In this document: one piece after another, positions 8,313 to 17,406 of the stretch
Numbering within the stretch: the first letter of the stretch is position 1
How the letters are laid out: the number at the start of each line of letters is the position of its first letter
Assembly (NCBI GenBank): GCA_017469745.1
Contig: JAFUFS010000019.1
Coordinates: 1 to 39,786 of the forward strand
DNA length: 39,786 bases
Reading direction: 5' to 3'
From: Bacteroidales bacterium
GTDB lineage: Bacteria > Bacteroidota > Bacteroidia > Bacteroidales > UBA932
The notes under the pieces: model-generated
Databases searched by the model: none
What the model was told of the DNA's origin: nothing
The model's input: only the letters and a program-made list of their open reading frames with translations
Program-made: the position numbers and the translations under genes

Positions 8313-8942
8313 ATGCTAGTCATAGGAATAGCCGGAGGCTCCGGCTCAGGCAAGACAACTGTCGTGAATGCCATCACGAGCAAGCTCAAGGAAAAGGTCG
8401 TGATCATCCCACAGGATTCGTACTACAAGGATTCCAGCCATCTTCCCATGGAAGAGAGGCAGCAGATCAACTTCGACCATCCTGATGCGATCGACTTCAA
8501 ACTGCTCTGCCAGCAGCTCTCGGAGCTCAAGGCAGGCCACACCATCGAGCAGCCCGTCTATTCCTACATCACCTGCTCAAGGTCCAAGACCGAGACGGTG
8601 ACCGTGGCTCCGGCAGACGTTATCATCATCGAAGGTATCCTCATCTTCACCTGCAAGGAACTCAGGGACCAGATGGACATAAAGATATTCGTGGATGCAG
8701 ATGATGACGACCGCCTGATGAGGGTCATGGCGAGGGACATCCTCGAAAGGGGCAAGACCGTCGAGACCGTGATCGAGAGGTACACCAAGACAGTGAAGCC
8801 CATGTACCTCCAGTTCATCGAGCCGAGCAAGCGCTACGCTGACATAATCATCCCCCAGGGAGGCCACAACAAGGTCGCCGTCGACGTGATCTCGGCCACG
8901 GTCGAAAAGTCCATCCAGGAGAAGAAGGCCGGAAACGAATAA
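8313..8942 (+). CDS. udk: Uridine kinase
   Basis: Uridine kinase phosphorylates uridine and cytidine to their monophosphates in pyrimidine salvage. The 209 residues start with the P-loop GIAGGSGSGKTT (residues 5-16). QDSYYKD, the substrate-binding INFDHPDAIDF and IIEGILIF follow, all hallmarks of the PRK/uridine kinase family. Phosphoribulokinase is the related alternative, but length and motifs fit Udk. It is 12 bases after asnS and 10 before the TonB-like gene, so it is part of the same transcript. Confidence 0.94.
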   Translation: MLVIGIAGGSGSGKTTVVNAITSKLKEKVVIIPQDSYYKDSSHLPMEERQQINFDHPDAIDFKLLCQQLSELKAGHTIEQPVYSYITCSRSKTETVTVAPADVIIIEGILIFTCKELRDQMDIKIFVDADDDDRLMRVMARDILERGKTVETVIERYTKTVKPMYLQFIEPSKRYADIIIPQGGHNKVAVDVISATVEKSIQEKKAGNE

Positions 8943-8952
8943 GTGAAAGCAC

Positions 8953-9660
8953 ATGCAGAGCGAAGACAGGGCAGGACTTTACATTACGGTGATATTCCAT
9001 CTTGTGATTATCATCATTCTCCTGGCCTGCCAGATCGGAGCTGTGCTGAGGCGTGACAACACCTTCGTACTCGATTTCACCAAGCAGGAAGAGGTCGAGA
9101 AGCATAAGGCAGAAGAGAATTTCAAGGAAGAGGTCAGCGACCGTCTCGACCAGCTGCTTGCAGCTTCAGCAGGAGTCCCGATCCGCAACATAGCCGTGGA
9201 CCGAAGTTCCACCTTGAAGGACGACCGCAACACCAACGCCGAACAGCTCTACAAGGATGCCGAAAGACTGGCCCAGGAGCTCAAGGACGGCTTCAAGGCA
9301 GACGAGCCTGACGATGAATATGTAGCCGTCAGCAAGCCTGTCCAGCCAAAGAAGGAAGACCCGAAGAAACAGACCTACAGCGGTCCTTCGGTGGTCTCGT
9401 ACGCACTAGAAGGAAGGAAGGCAAGCAGGCTTTCCATTCCTGCCTACAGATGTCTGGGAGCCGGTCACGTGACGGTGATCATCACCGTAGATCCTTCGGG
9501 GAACGTGATCGGGGCCAAGATTCAGGAAGACGCATCTTCCAATGACAAGTGCCTCAGGGATTTCGCCATAAGGGCAGCCAGGCTTTCAAAGTTCTCGGCT
9601 TCCACTTCGGCCCCCGCCAGGCAGCTTGGGAACATCGTCTACATGTTCATCGCACAATGA
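8953..9660 (+). CDS. TonB-like energy transducer
   Basis: The 235-residue protein has one N-terminal membrane helix (about 9-30, ITVIFHLVIIIILLACQIG) and a charged, helical periplasmic stretch (about 40-110). A Pro/Lys-rich linker (KPVQPKKEDPKK) follows, then a C-terminal TonB-like domain (about 150-235) with VTVIITVDPSGNVIGAKI and an RAARLSKF helix. TonB carries energy from ExbB/ExbD to outer-membrane transporters. The initial MQSEDRAGLY lacks the long basic start of classic TonB. Its stop overlaps the start of the next gene (ATGA at 9657), which suggests the two products work together. Confidence 0.75.
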   Translation: MQSEDRAGLYITVIFHLVIIIILLACQIGAVLRRDNTFVLDFTKQEEVEKHKAEENFKEEVSDRLDQLLAASAGVPIRNIAVDRSSTLKDDRNTNAEQLYKDAERLAQELKDGFKADEPDDEYVAVSKPVQPKKEDPKKQTYSGPSVVSYALEGRKASRLSIPAYRCLGAGHVTVIITVDPSGNVIGAKIQEDASSNDKCLRDFAIRAARLSKFSASTSAPARQLGNIVYMFIAQ

Positions 9661-11846
9661 CAAAGAAGACCCTCTACCTGCTGATCGCACTGGCCGTCAT
9701 CCTCACGGGAGGAATAATAGTGGCTGTCAAGTCCCTCTATTCAGGGACGGGGAAGAAATCCCATGCGGTTGAGATCGAACAGATCGTCGAGCACCATGAT
9801 CTGATCGAAGCCGTCCCTTCCGACGCTGCCATAGTGTTCTGCATGAAGGATTTCGGAAGGGCTGTCGACTACCTCTGCGACACTGTTGCTGTGTTCCGCG
9901 AACTGACTTCAGGCAAATTCGACTTCCTCTCAGGTGAGTCCCTGGGAAGCACCAGGAAGGCTCCCGCGATCGTCTCGATCCACTACAGCAAGGACATGCC
10001 TTCACTGCTGGTGGTCAAGGCTCCCGGAGAAATCTCCGACACCACGGCCACCGACTTCAACCGCCTCAAGGCCGCAGCCGACACTGCCGGTCTCTTCACC
10101 AAGGTAAGCGGCAGCCTGCTGCTTGTCTCTTCTTCCGAGACAATCATCAATTCCTCGATAAGGCACATGTCGGAAGGCCATTCCATACTGGAGGCCAACG
10201 GATTCGCAGAGATTTCTTCAAAGGTTGCCGGAAGCGACATCCTATTCGCATCCAACTCCTACACCGACAACATCCTGGAGACCTATTTCTCGAGGAAGTA
10301 CCGCAAGACAGGCAGTTTCTTCAAGGAACTCGCCGGATGGACTGCCTTCAGCATCTCCAAGCACTCCGCATCGGAAGTCACGATGACCGGAGATCTGCTC
10401 TACGGAAGCGATCCGGCCTACTTCATGAACGTGCTCCGTCACGCAGGGACTTCGTCCGTCGGTGTCGCCGATGTCGTTCCTGCCCACACTGATTTCATAA
10501 TCGACCTTCCGATCGGAAGCATAGCCGCCTACCTCAAGGCCTACCGGAACTATCTGGACGCCAAGACAAGGCTGGACAAATACGAGTCTACCCTCTCAAA
10601 GCAGAAGAAAGAGACTGGACGATCCGCTGAAGACTGGGCAAAATCAATTGACATCAAGGAAGTTGCAGTTGCCGACATCCACTACGGCGACAAGCTCAGG
10701 CAACTTCTGTTCGTCAAGCCAGGCAACAAGCAGAACATGGACGAAGTCGTCGATTTCAGCTCCAACGCCGGCTTCCTGAAGACCTTGTTCGGTGACATAT
10801 TCACAGGAGAAGACGAATCTTCTGCCACCCTCGTCAAGGGATGGCTTGTCATCGGATCGCAGGGCTGCGTGGAGGAATATTCAAAACTGATGGGAGAATC
10901 CCTCAAGGAGAGGCTTTCCGGCAACGGACTTGGCAGCAGGATCCCCCAGAAGGGCTGCGGATTCTGGATGTACCACTCCCTGAGCGAGGATCCCAACTTG
11001 ATCGATGCTACATTCAGTCCTATGATGGCCGGAGGCTTCCGCAATGTGATCAAAGGCGTGACCTTCGTCCCCGTGACCCTCGCTGCGATGTCGAAGGGAG
11101 AAAAGATGGGGCTGGAGTTCAGCCTGGACAGGACCAACATAACCAAGAGCAAGGCTCCGGATGTCCAGGCGACCGACAGGGACACGGCGATAGTCGTCCC
11201 CGCAGGACCCTTCAAGGTCCTCAACAGCGCCACTGGCAAGCAGAACACCTTCTACCAGAACAGCCACCTCTCGCTCTGCCTGCAGGACGAGAATGGAAAG
11301 GATGTCTGGGGAATACCGTTCAAGTTCCCGGTCCTGGGCTATGTCCAGGAGGTGGATTTCTACAACAACGGCAAGCTGCAGTACCTCTTCGCTGCTGACA
11401 GCAAACTCTACCTTATCGACAGGCTCGGCCGCTTCGTGGGTGGCTTCCCCATCGACTTAGGCAAGAAAATTGCGGTCGGACCGATGGTGTATGACTTCAC
11501 CGGAGCAAAGGACTACACGGCCATGGTTCTCCACAAGGACAACACGGTAGGACTCTACGACCTTCACGGAAAAAAGCCTGCCGAATGGAACGGGATCACC
11601 GCCAAGGAGACCATCAAGAGCCTGCCGGAGCTTCTGGAAGGAAAGAACAGGAAATACTGGGTGGTCAGGACTTCAAAACAGACCATGGTATATCCTTTCG
11701 ACGGCGGGGAACCGCTGGTGAAAGGGGAAGGAAACAAGATGATCCGGCCTGACAGCAGGATCACAATCAACGAGAAAGGATCCGTGTCCGCCAAATGCTA
11801 TGACGGAAAGGACAGGACTTTCAAGCTTGACAACGAAAAACGATGA
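9657..11846 (+). CDS. Large membrane-anchored protein of unknown function
   Basis: I do not recognise a named family with confidence. The 729 residues begin with one membrane helix (about 5-27, LYLLIALAVILTGGIIVAV), and the rest should lie in the periplasm. The middle part (about 40-500) is a long mixed alpha/beta region that resembles the loosely defined DUF3352-type proteins of Bacteroidota. The C-terminal part (about 540-729) has repeated strands such as LQYLFAADSKLYLIDRLGRF and DYTAMVLHKDNTVGLYDLHG, like a partial beta-propeller. The start overlaps the stop of the TonB-like gene, and I rejected the upstream in-frame ATG at 9549 because it lies inside that gene. An acyl-CoA ligase follows after 4 bases. 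Confidence 0.8.
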   Translation: MTKKTLYLLIALAVILTGGIIVAVKSLYSGTGKKSHAVEIEQIVEHHDLIEAVPSDAAIVFCMKDFGRAVDYLCDTVAVFRELTSGKFDFLSGESLGSTRKAPAIVSIHYSKDMPSLLVVKAPGEISDTTATDFNRLKAAADTAGLFTKVSGSLLLVSSSETIINSSIRHMSEGHSILEANGFAEISSKVAGSDILFASNSYTDNILETYFSRKYRKTGSFFKELAGWTAFSISKHSASEVTMTGDLLYGSDPAYFMNVLRHAGTSSVGVADVVPAHTDFIIDLPIGSIAAYLKAYRNYLDAKTRLDKYESTLSKQKKETGRSAEDWAKSIDIKEVAVADIHYGDKLRQLLFVKPGNKQNMDEVVDFSSNAGFLKTLFGDIFTGEDESSATLVKGWLVIGSQGCVEEYSKLMGESLKERLSGNGLGSRIPQKGCGFWMYHSLSEDPNLIDATFSPMMAGGFRNVIKGVTFVPVTLAAMSKGEKMGLEFSLDRTNITKSKAPDVQATDRDTAIVVPAGPFKVLNSATGKQNTFYQNSHLSLCLQDENGKDVWGIPFKFPVLGYVQEVDFYNNGKLQYLFAADSKLYLIDRLGRFVGGFPIDLGKKIAVGPMVYDFTGAKDYTAMVLHKDNTVGLYDLHGKKPAEWNGITAKETIKSLPELLEGKNRKYWVVRTSKQTMVYPFDGGEPLVKGEGNKMIRPDSRITINEKGSVSAKCYDGKDRTFKLDNEKR

Positions 11847-11850
11847 CAAA

Positions 11851-13521
11851 ATGAGCGAATTCGAATTCCAATCGGTCAATAAGATGATCGAGAAGAGCTT
11901 CAGGGACAACTGGGACAGGCTGGCCCTCTCGAACTATCAGGGAGTGAGCCTGTGCTACAGGGATGTGGCCAGGAGGATCGAGAAGCTTCACATAGCTTTC
12001 GAGAAGTGCTTCCTGCACAAGGGTGACAAGGTCGCCATCTGCGCCCGCAACCAGGTCAACTGGGCCGTGAGCTACCTCGCGACCATGACCTACGGTGCCG
12101 TGGTCGTGCCGATCCTGCACGAGTTCAAGCCCGGGAACATCCACTACCTCGTCAACCATTCTGAGGCAAAGGTCCTATTCGTGGACGACGTGATCTGGGA
12201 AGGCCTGAGCCCTGACGAGATGCCGGGAGTGTACGCTGTCGTGAGGATCAACACTTTCCAGCTCCTCTACGCAAAGAACGAACGCATCGTCGAGGCCCGC
12301 GAGCACATGAATGAATATTTCGGGAAGCGTCACCCCAACGCCTTCCTCCCGGAGGATCTCTGCTACTACAAGGACTCCCCCAACGAGCTGGCCATGATCA
12401 ACTACACCTCCGGAACCTCAGGGTTCTCCAAGGGTGTCATGATCCCCTACAGGGCCCTTTGCTCCAACATCCAGTTCGCAAAGCACGTGCTTCCCGAGCT
12501 TAACAACAAGTCCAACGTGGTCTCGATGCTTCCGACTGCCCACATGTACGGAATGATGTTCGAGTTCCTCTTCGAGAGGACCATCGGAATGCATGTCCAC
12601 TTCCTCACCAGGGTGCCCAGTCCCAAGATCATAATGCAGGCCCTCCAGGAAGTCAAGCCGAACATCATCATCGCAGTGCCGCTGATCATCGAAAAGGTCT
12701 ACAAGTCCAAGATCCAGAAGATGATCGAGAAGGGCAGCATCAAGACTATGCTCAAGATCCCAGTCCTGAACGACATGGTCCACAAGAAGATCCGCACTGA
12801 GCTTGTCAACGCCTTCGGAGGCAACTTCGTGGAAGTCATCATGGGCGGTGCTGCATTCAACAAGGAGATCGAGAAGTTCTTCTGGGACATCGACTTCCCT
12901 TACACGGTAGGTTACGGAATGACCGAGTGCGCCCCGATCATCGCCTACGACCACTTCAACGACAAGAAGCTCTACTCCTGCGGAAAGGCTGCCTACAACA
13001 TGCAGATCAAGATAGATTCCGACGATCCCCAGCACATCGAAGGCGAGATCCTCTGCAAGGGTCCCAACACCGCTCTCGGCTACTACAAGAACGAGGAGGC
13101 TACGGCCAGCTTGTTCACCGAGGACGGCTGGATGAGAACTGGTGACATGGGCATCATCGACAAGGATGGCTACCTCTTCATCAGGGGCCGCAGCAAGTGC
13201 ATGATCCTCGGCCCCAACGGCCAGAACATCTATCCCGAGGAGCTTGAGACCGTGATCAATGCCGTGACCTACGTCGTCGATTCACTTGTGATAGAAGACA
13301 ACGGCGGCCTGACTGCCCTCATCTATCCCGATTACCACCAGGCAGAACTCGACGGACTCAGCCGCACTGACCTCGAGAAGAACTTGACGGCCCTCCTTCC
13401 CGAGATCAACAAGGAGATCCCCGGCTACGCCCAGATCCGCAAGATCGAGTTCATGCCCGAGGACTTCGAAAGGACTCCGAAACGTTCAATCAAGAGATAC
13501 CTCTACCAGAGAAACGGTTAG
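11851..13521 (+). CDS. AMP-binding acyl-CoA ligase (long-chain fatty acid type)
   Basis: The enzyme activates a carboxylic acid with ATP and, in this family, usually transfers it to coenzyme A. The 556 residues carry the adenylate-forming motifs: INYTSGTSGFSKGVMIPY (P-loop), VGYGMTECAPI, GWMRTGDMGIIDKDGYLFIRG and a C-terminal KRSIKRYLY with the likely catalytic Lys. The overall pattern matches FadD-like long-chain ligases, but the exact substrate cannot be read. ATG 11851 (MSEFEF) is chosen; an in-frame ATG at 11800 lies inside the previous gene. It is the middle of a tight run, with 4 bases before and 2 after. Confidence 0.88.
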   Translation: MSEFEFQSVNKMIEKSFRDNWDRLALSNYQGVSLCYRDVARRIEKLHIAFEKCFLHKGDKVAICARNQVNWAVSYLATMTYGAVVVPILHEFKPGNIHYLVNHSEAKVLFVDDVIWEGLSPDEMPGVYAVVRINTFQLLYAKNERIVEAREHMNEYFGKRHPNAFLPEDLCYYKDSPNELAMINYTSGTSGFSKGVMIPYRALCSNIQFAKHVLPELNNKSNVVSMLPTAHMYGMMFEFLFERTIGMHVHFLTRVPSPKIIMQALQEVKPNIIIAVPLIIEKVYKSKIQKMIEKGSIKTMLKIPVLNDMVHKKIRTELVNAFGGNFVEVIMGGAAFNKEIEKFFWDIDFPYTVGYGMTECAPIIAYDHFNDKKLYSCGKAAYNMQIKIDSDDPQHIEGEILCKGPNTALGYYKNEEATASLFTEDGWMRTGDMGIIDKDGYLFIRGRSKCMILGPNGQNIYPEELETVINAVTYVVDSLVIEDNGGLTALIYPDYHQAELDGLSRTDLEKNLTALLPEINKEIPGYAQIRKIEFMPEDFERTPKRSIKRYLYQRNG

Positions 13522-13523
13522 AA

Positions 13524-13928
13524 ATGGAAAAGTTCGACGAAAGATACCTCGAGATGGCCGGCATCTGGGCCAAGAACTCGTACTGCAAGAGGCGTCAGGT
13601 CGGTGCCCTGATCGTCAAGGACAAGATGATCATCTCCGACGGCTACAACGGCACTCCTTCAGGCTTCGAGAACATCTGCGAGGACGAGAACGGGGTGACT
13701 AAGCCCTACGTCCTCCATGCAGAGGCCAACGCGATAACAAAGGTCGCCAAATCCGGCAACAGCAGCGAGGGAGCGACTCTCTACGTGACCGCATCCCCTT
13801 GCCTGGAGTGTTCCAAACTGATCATCCAGTCAGGCGTCAAGAGGGTTGTCTACAAGGACGAGTACCGTCTGACTGATGGAGTGGACCTTCTCAGAAGGGC
13901 TGGAATAGAAGTGGAAAAGATAGATTAG
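13524..13928 (+). CDS. dCMP deaminase (cytidine/deoxycytidylate deaminase family)
   Basis: The enzyme deaminates dCMP to dUMP on the way to dTTP. The 134 residues carry the zinc and catalytic motifs HAEANAI (His-Ala-Glu near residue 71) and PCLECSKLI (two Cys near 93-96). The substrate-side motif GYNGTPSGFENICED is typical of dCMP rather than free cytidine deaminases. It is separated by 2 bases from the acyl-CoA ligase and 1 base from the S41 peptidase, so it is in the same operon even though the functions look unrelated. Confidence 0.92.
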   Translation: MEKFDERYLEMAGIWAKNSYCKRRQVGALIVKDKMIISDGYNGTPSGFENICEDENGVTKPYVLHAEANAITKVAKSGNSSEGATLYVTASPCLECSKLIIQSGVKRVVYKDEYRLTDGVDLLRRAGIEVEKID

Positions 13929-13929
13929 G

Positions 13930-15504
13930 ATGAAGCGTTATTTCCCTGTACTCATCGCAGTCCTGGGCATAATAGTGGGTGCCCTTTCGGTGGCCACCTA
14001 CAACACCTGGCTGCAGAAAAAGAATTTCTACAAGACCCAGTACGGGGAATGGCGCAAGCTCAACCTCATCCTGGAACAGGTCGACAAGAATTACGTCGAC
14101 ACCGTCGACAACAAGAAGGTGACCGATGCAGCCATCGTCGCCGCCCTTGCCGAACTGGACCCTCATTCAGTCTACATGCCTCCCGTGGAGCTTGACGCTG
14201 CCGAGACCGACCTGGCCGGTAATTTCGACGGAATCGGCATCCAGTTCAACGTCCCCAACGACACGGCCATCGTGCTGGAAGTCATTCCCGGAGGGCCCTC
14301 CGAGAAGGCCGGCCTGCTTCAGGGCGACCGCATCCTCAAGGTCGGGGACAAGGACATCGCCGGCGTGAAATTCCCCCAGGACAGCATGGTCCGCAGGATG
14401 AAGGGTCCTGCCGGATCAAAGGTCGAGATACTCATCGGAAGGGGCAAGGAAAAGATTCCTTTCGAAATCACCAGGGGGAAGGTCCCGGTACATTGCGTCG
14501 ACGCGGCCTTCATGGTGGACGACACCACCGGCTACCTCAAGCTCTCCAAGTTCTCCAAGACCACCTACCAGGAAGTCAACCTCGCCGCAACGAAGCTCCT
14601 CGCCCAGGGGATGAAGAAACTCATCTTCGACCTACGCGACAACAGCGGCGGCTACTTCGACCAGGCCCTCCTGCTCGGGAATATGTTCCTGGAAAAAGGA
14701 GACGACATCGTCTACATGCAGGGACTCCACCGCAAGAAGGAAGACTACAAGGCCGACGGCAGGGGCATCATGAGGGACATCACCCTGGACGTGTTGATCA
14801 ATGAGTCTACGGCTTCATCCAGCGAAATCTTCGCCGGAGCTATCCAGGACAATGACCGGGGAAGGATCATCGGAAGACGCTCTTTCGGAAAGGGTCTCGT
14901 CCAGGAACCCATCTACTTCAACGATGGTTCCGGAGTCAGGCTCACCGTGGCCAGGTTCTACACTCCCTCCGGCCGCTGCATCCAGAAACCATATTCAGAC
15001 GACTACCGCTACGACATCTACAAGCGCTATTCCGGTGGAGAGATGTACGATGCGGACAGCATCAAGGTGGATTCGAGCGCCGTTTTCAAGACCGTCGGAG
15101 GCAGGACGGTCTACGGCGGGGGCGGAATAATTCCGGACATATTCGTACCCCTGGACACGACCCGCGCCAGCAATTTCTTCATCGCCTGCAACCGCAAGAC
15201 CACGCAGATGAGATTCGCTTCGGCAATGTTCGACCGTTACAAGGAATCCCTTTCAGGAATCAGCGACTTCGGCGAACTCGAACGCTTCCTTGACAAGATG
15301 AACATTCCCTCCAAGTTCCGTGAATATGCTTCCGCGACCGACGGGATCAAGTGCTCGGACCAGGAATGGAAAGACACAGAAAGCTATCTGCTCCCCCAGC
15401 TGCGCGCCCTTGTAGGCCGTTACTCTAAGCTCGGGGAAGATGCCTTTTACAAACTCTACCTAGGAGTCGATACGACTGTAAAGAAAGCTATTGAATCGGA
15501 GTGA
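13930..15504 (+). CDS. S41-family C-terminal processing peptidase (PDZ protease)
   Basis: These periplasmic proteases cut proteins near their C-termini using a Ser-Lys pair. The 524 residues have an N-terminal membrane anchor (about 5-27), a PDZ domain (about 85-180, with GIGIQF and GPSEKAGLLQGDRILKVGD) and the S41 core. The probable nucleophile is Ser298 in NESTASSSE and the general base Lys321 in SFGKGLVQEP. The C-terminal 130 residues extend past the core. The last 17 bases overlap, tail to tail, with the response-regulator gene on the other strand. Confidence 0.92.
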   Translation: MKRYFPVLIAVLGIIVGALSVATYNTWLQKKNFYKTQYGEWRKLNLILEQVDKNYVDTVDNKKVTDAAIVAALAELDPHSVYMPPVELDAAETDLAGNFDGIGIQFNVPNDTAIVLEVIPGGPSEKAGLLQGDRILKVGDKDIAGVKFPQDSMVRRMKGPAGSKVEILIGRGKEKIPFEITRGKVPVHCVDAAFMVDDTTGYLKLSKFSKTTYQEVNLAATKLLAQGMKKLIFDLRDNSGGYFDQALLLGNMFLEKGDDIVYMQGLHRKKEDYKADGRGIMRDITLDVLINESTASSSEIFAGAIQDNDRGRIIGRRSFGKGLVQEPIYFNDGSGVRLTVARFYTPSGRCIQKPYSDDYRYDIYKRYSGGEMYDADSIKVDSSAVFKTVGGRTVYGGGGIIPDIFVPLDTTRASNFFIACNRKTTQMRFASAMFDRYKESLSGISDFGELERFLDKMNIPSKFREYASATDGIKCSDQEWKDTESYLLPQLRALVGRYSKLGEDAFYKLYLGVDTTVKKAIESE

Positions 15505-16645
15505 CGTAGAGCTTTACGTCCTCAGCGCTGACCGGGTTCCCGCCCAGGATCATCAGGCGTTCCACCACATTGTTCAGCTCACGGATGTTTCCGGGCCATG
15601 TCTTCTCCTGGAGAAGTTTTACGGCTTCCGGGGAGAATTCCTTTGCCGGCATGCCTGACTCCGTGCTGACCTGCTTGATGAAATAGTCCACCAGGAGAGG
15701 AATGTCATCCTTGCGCTCGTCGAGCGAGGGAACGTTGATCACGATCACGCTAAGGCGGTGATAGAGGTCTTCCCTGAAATTGCCCTTTTCAATCTCCTTG
15801 CGAAGATCCTTGTTCGTGGCAGCCACGACTCTCACGTCCACGACTATGTCCTTGTCGCTTCCGACCCTGGAGAGCTTCTTCTCCTGGAGCACACGCAGAA
15901 CCTTGGCCTGTGCAGCAAGGCTCATGTCTCCGATCTCATCGAGGAAAAGAGTGCCTCCGTCGGCCTGCTCGAACTTACCCTTGTGCTGTTTGATGGCCGA
16001 AGTGAACGATCCCTTCTCATGACCGAAAAGCTCGCTTTCAATCAGTTCCGTAGGGATGGCGGCGCAGTTGACCTCGATGTAAGGCATGCCGCTGCGGGTG
16101 CTCTGCTCGTACAGGCTTCTGGCCACGAGCTCCTTGCCGGACCCGTTGGGGCCGATGATGAGCACCCTGGCGTCGGTCGGAGCCACCTTCGAGACCATGT
16201 CGCGGATGTGCTGCATGGGCTCGGACTCGCCGATCATCTTCTGGCCGTAGACCTTCTTCTTGAGCTGGCGGTTTTCCTTAACGATGCTCACCTTGTCGGT
16301 AGCGTTCTTTATGGTGATAAGGATCCTGTTGAGATCCAAAGGCTTCTGGATGAAATCGAAGGCTCCCTTCTTGATACATTCGACAGCGGTCTCGATGTCC
16401 CCGTGACCGGAGATCATCACAACGGCGGAGTCGACTCCGTCGGCAACTATCTTCTCCAGGACCTCGGTTCCGTCCATACCGGGCATCTTGATGTCGCAGA
16501 AAATCACATCGAACTTTTCCTTGTCCACCTTGGCGAGGGCGGAGGGCCCGTCCTCGGCAACATCCACGTCGTAACCTTCGTCACCAAGGATCTCCTTGAG
16601 GGAATTCCTGATGGCCCTTTCGTCGTCAACTATGAGAATCTTCAT
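15488..16645 (-). CDS. NtrC-family response regulator lacking a DNA-binding domain
   Basis: The 385 residues from ATG 16645 (MKILIVDDERAIR) form a receiver domain and a sigma-54-type AAA+ domain. Asp51 is the likely phosphorylation site, with Asp7/Asp8 and Lys101 around it. The AAA+ domain (about 138-365) has Walker A GPNGSGKE, Walker B TLFLDEIGD and WPGNIRELNNV. The sigma-54 contact loop is GSFTSA instead of GAFTGA, keeping the key Thr. The protein stops about 20 residues after the AAA+ domain, so the usual Fis-type helix-turn-helix is missing. No histidine kinase is nearby. An upstream start at 16678 is possible but gives an extra polar segment. The gene is divergent from cmk, with 74 bases between. 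Confidence 0.9.
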   Translation of the reverse strand: MKILIVDDERAIRNSLKEILGDEGYDVDVAEDGPSALAKVDKEKFDVIFCDIKMPGMDGTEVLEKIVADGVDSAVVMISGHGDIETAVECIKKGAFDFIQKPLDLNRILITIKNATDKVSIVKENRQLKKKVYGQKMIGESEPMQHIRDMVSKVAPTDARVLIIGPNGSGKELVARSLYEQSTRSGMPYIEVNCAAIPTELIESELFGHEKGSFTSAIKQHKGKFEQADGGTLFLDEIGDMSLAAQAKVLRVLQEKKLSRVGSDKDIVVDVRVVAATNKDLRKEIEKGNFREDLYHRLSVIVINVPSLDERKDDIPLLVDYFIKQVSTESGMPAKEFSPEAVKLLQEKTWPGNIRELNNVVERLMILGGNPVSAEDVKLYVTPIQ

Positions 16646-16706
16646 TTCGGATTGTTTTTCAGTTGCATCTTTATGCAAATATCGGACATTTTTCTCGGAA
16701 TTTTGA

Positions 16707-16714
16707 TATTTTTG
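16707..16714 (+). promoter_or_regulatory. Candidate -7 box TATTTTTG for cmk
   Basis: Perfect TAnnTTTG, 5 bases before the cmk ATG at 16720, predicting a leaderless or nearly leaderless mRNA. No clear TTTG is seen at the -33 distance, only a T-run at 16689-16693. Confidence 0.5.
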
Positions 16715-16719
16715 TCTTT

Positions 16720-17406
16720 ATGAACATACCTGACATCATCATAGCCGTCGACGGCTACTCATCAACCGGCAAGAGCACCTTCGCAAAGCTTGTCGCTGAA
16801 AAGTATTCATTCCTCTACCTCGACTCGGGAGCTCTCTACCGTGGAGTCACCCTGTACGCCCTCGAGAACGGACTGATCGACCCTGAAGGGAAGATCGACG
16901 AAGAAGGCCTCAGGGCCGCCCTGCCTACCCTGGCCCTGGATTTCAAGCCAGAGGGAACCTTCATCGGGGACCGCTGCGTCGAAAAAGAGATCCGAACCCT
17001 GGAGGTCTCGAGCCACGTCAGCCCCGTCTCGGCAATTCCTTTCGTCAGGAATTTCGTCGACGAAAGGCTGCATGCCTTCGGTCTCCGCAAGAGGGTCATC
17101 ATGGACGGCAGGGACATCGGAACCACAGTCTTCCCCGACGCTGAAATCAAGATATTCATGGTTGCCTCCGCTGAGGTAAGGGCCCAAAGGCGCTTCGACG
17201 AGATGAAGGCCAAGGGACAGGATCCGGTGCTGGAAGACGTCATGAAGAACCTTCTCGAGAGGGACTACATCGACTCCCACAGGGAGGTCTCTCCCCTGTC
17301 CCGCGCTGAAGACGCCTACGTCATGGACAATTCCGACATGACCCTCCACGAGGAGACGGTCTGGTTCCAGGGACTCTGCCAGGGCAAGTTCGGGATCCTC
17401 GAATAA
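16720..17406 (+). CDS. cmk: Cytidylate kinase
   Basis: Cmk phosphorylates CMP and dCMP to the diphosphates. The 228 residues start MNIPDIIIAVDGYSSTGKST, with the nucleoside monophosphate kinase P-loop at about 8-19. The LDSGALYRGVTLYAL segment, DGRDIGTTVFPDAEIKIF and RAQRRFDEMKAKG (lid region) then follow, all as expected for Cmk. ATG 16720 is chosen over an in-frame ATG at 16663 because that would add 19 unrelated residues and would start upstream of the promoter box. The stop overlaps the ispH start by one base (TAATG). Confidence 0.94.
   Translation: MNIPDIIIAVDGYSSTGKSTFAKLVAEKYSFLYLDSGALYRGVTLYALENGLIDPEGKIDEEGLRAALPTLALDFKPEGTFIGDRCVEKEIRTLEVSSHVSPVSAIPFVRNFVDERLHAFGLRKRVIMDGRDIGTTVFPDAEIKIFMVASAEVRAQRRFDEMKAKGQDPVLEDVMKNLLERDYIDSHREVSPLSRAEDAYVMDNSDMTLHEETVWFQGLCQGKFGILE

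Noticed and set aside
15488..15504. The tail-to-tail overlap of the S41 peptidase and the response regulator as a sign of a broken gene.
   Set aside because: Both proteins end in reasonable places and the overlap is only 17 bases, which is common in a compact genome.
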